Source: Clostridia bacterium (GTDB lineage: Bacteria; Bacillota; Clostridia; Oscillospirales; CAG-272). Taken from it: 5,788 nucleotides of DNA. The notes beneath the pieces were generated by a model. The model was not told the DNA's origin and ran no database searches. It saw only the letters and a program-made list of their open reading frames with translations. A program made the position numbers and the translations under genes. Shown here piece by piece: positions 5,481 through 5,788 of this stretch. The stretch covers positions 1 to 5,788 of the forward strand of contig JAFTIV010000113.1 of assembly GCA_017456685.1 (NCBI GenBank), read 5' to 3'. The number at the start of each line of letters is the position of its first letter. The first letter of the stretch is position 1.

Positions 5481-5788
5481 TCATTTATTCGCTTTTCTAT
5501 ATTCTTGAGGAGATACACCTATGTGCTTCTTGAATATTTTGCTGAAAAAATACTGGTCCTTGTAGCCAGATGAAGCGCCGATTGGACCAATTCCTATATC
5601 GGTTGACAAAAGAAGGTCGCAGGCTCTTTGAAGCCTTAGCTCAAGTATATATTCACTCGGTGTCTTTCCTGTTTCCTTAGAAAACAGAGTAATGTATCTC
5701 GAATTACTTAAGCCCTCTAATTTTGCAAGATAAGGAACTTGTATTTTTTCGGTATAGTTTTCGTGAATATATTTAATTGATTTCTTAA
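5481..5788 (-). CDS. AraC-family transcriptional regulator, C-terminal DNA-binding domain, cut by right window edge
   Basis: On the minus strand the frame is open from the window edge (first whole codon 5786-5784) to the TGA at 5483-5481, giving 101 residues; the start lies outside. The fragment is a nearly complete AraC/XylS DNA-binding domain. The first helix-turn-helix is at about 17-38 (VPYLAKLEGLSNSRYITLFS), the linking helix at about 42-58, and the second helix-turn-helix at about 63-87. The latter ends in the family signature SGYKDQYFFSKIFKKHIG followed by VSPQEYRK. The position usually read as GF in this signature is GY here, which is common. The missing N-terminal part would be the sugar-sensing domain or a response-regulator receiver domain, and cannot be told. 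AraC-type activators beside glycosidase genes often control them, so regulation of the GH3 and GH4 genes is plausible but not shown. Confidence 0.92.
   Translation of the reverse strand, partial: KKSIKYIHENYTEKIQVPYLAKLEGLSNSRYITLFSKETGKTPSEYILELRLQRACDLLLSTDIGIGPIGASSGYKDQYFFSKIFKKHIGVSPQEYRKANK

Noticed and set aside
1..5788. CRISPR array, tRNA or rRNA genes, toxin-antitoxin pair or defence genes
   Set aside because: I saw no regularly spaced long repeats, no cloverleaf-like sequences near the integrase end, and no paired small genes; every sizeable supported frame has an ordinary metabolic, regulatory or integrase assignment.

Overview
The window looks like chromosomal DNA from a low-GC Gram-positive bacterium, probably a gut or rumen clostridium. 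The grounds are the AT-rich sequence, the AGGAG-type ribosome binding sites, the near-consensus sigma-A promoters, the strong hairpin/T-tract terminators and the protein families present. Genus and species cannot be read from it.

Layout. (1) Positions 1-363 carry the C-terminal 120 residues of a tyrosine recombinase (integrase), cut by the window edge. Just after its stop lie clustered TTACGCA repeats that look like recombinase binding sites, then a gene-free stretch with a bidirectional terminator. This is probably the end of an integrated mobile element. (2) Positions 662-1519, minus strand, form a self-contained unit: a sigma-A promoter, a leader of about 100 nt, a small PHP-domain metal-dependent hydrolase and a terminator. 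(3) Positions 1572-3053, minus strand, hold a family 4 glycosidase with a CHEV active-site motif, the signature of LplD-type alpha-galacturonidases. It has its own promoter, overlapped by a perfect 18-bp palindrome, and its own terminator. (4) Positions 3157-5475, plus strand, hold a divergently transcribed family 3 beta-glycosidase (720 aa, no signal peptide). It ends at a bidirectional terminator. (5) Positions 5481-5788, minus strand, hold the DNA-binding C-terminus of an AraC-family regulator, convergent with the GH3 gene and cut by the right edge.

How the genes may work together. The GH4 and GH3 enzymes are divergent neighbours, both apparently cytoplasmic, and an AraC-type regulator lies next to them. 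This is a common arrangement for intracellular breakdown of imported plant oligosaccharides. The CHEV motif points to galacturonate-containing (pectic) oligomers, with the GH3 enzyme removing beta-linked sugars. The pectin link is inferred from the GH4 motif; the GH3 substrate cannot be told from sequence. No transporter is visible in the window.

I found no sign of an undescribed multi-gene system. The most useful points are the CHEV motif, the palindromic operator candidate, the corrected GH4 start and the integrase-proximal repeats.
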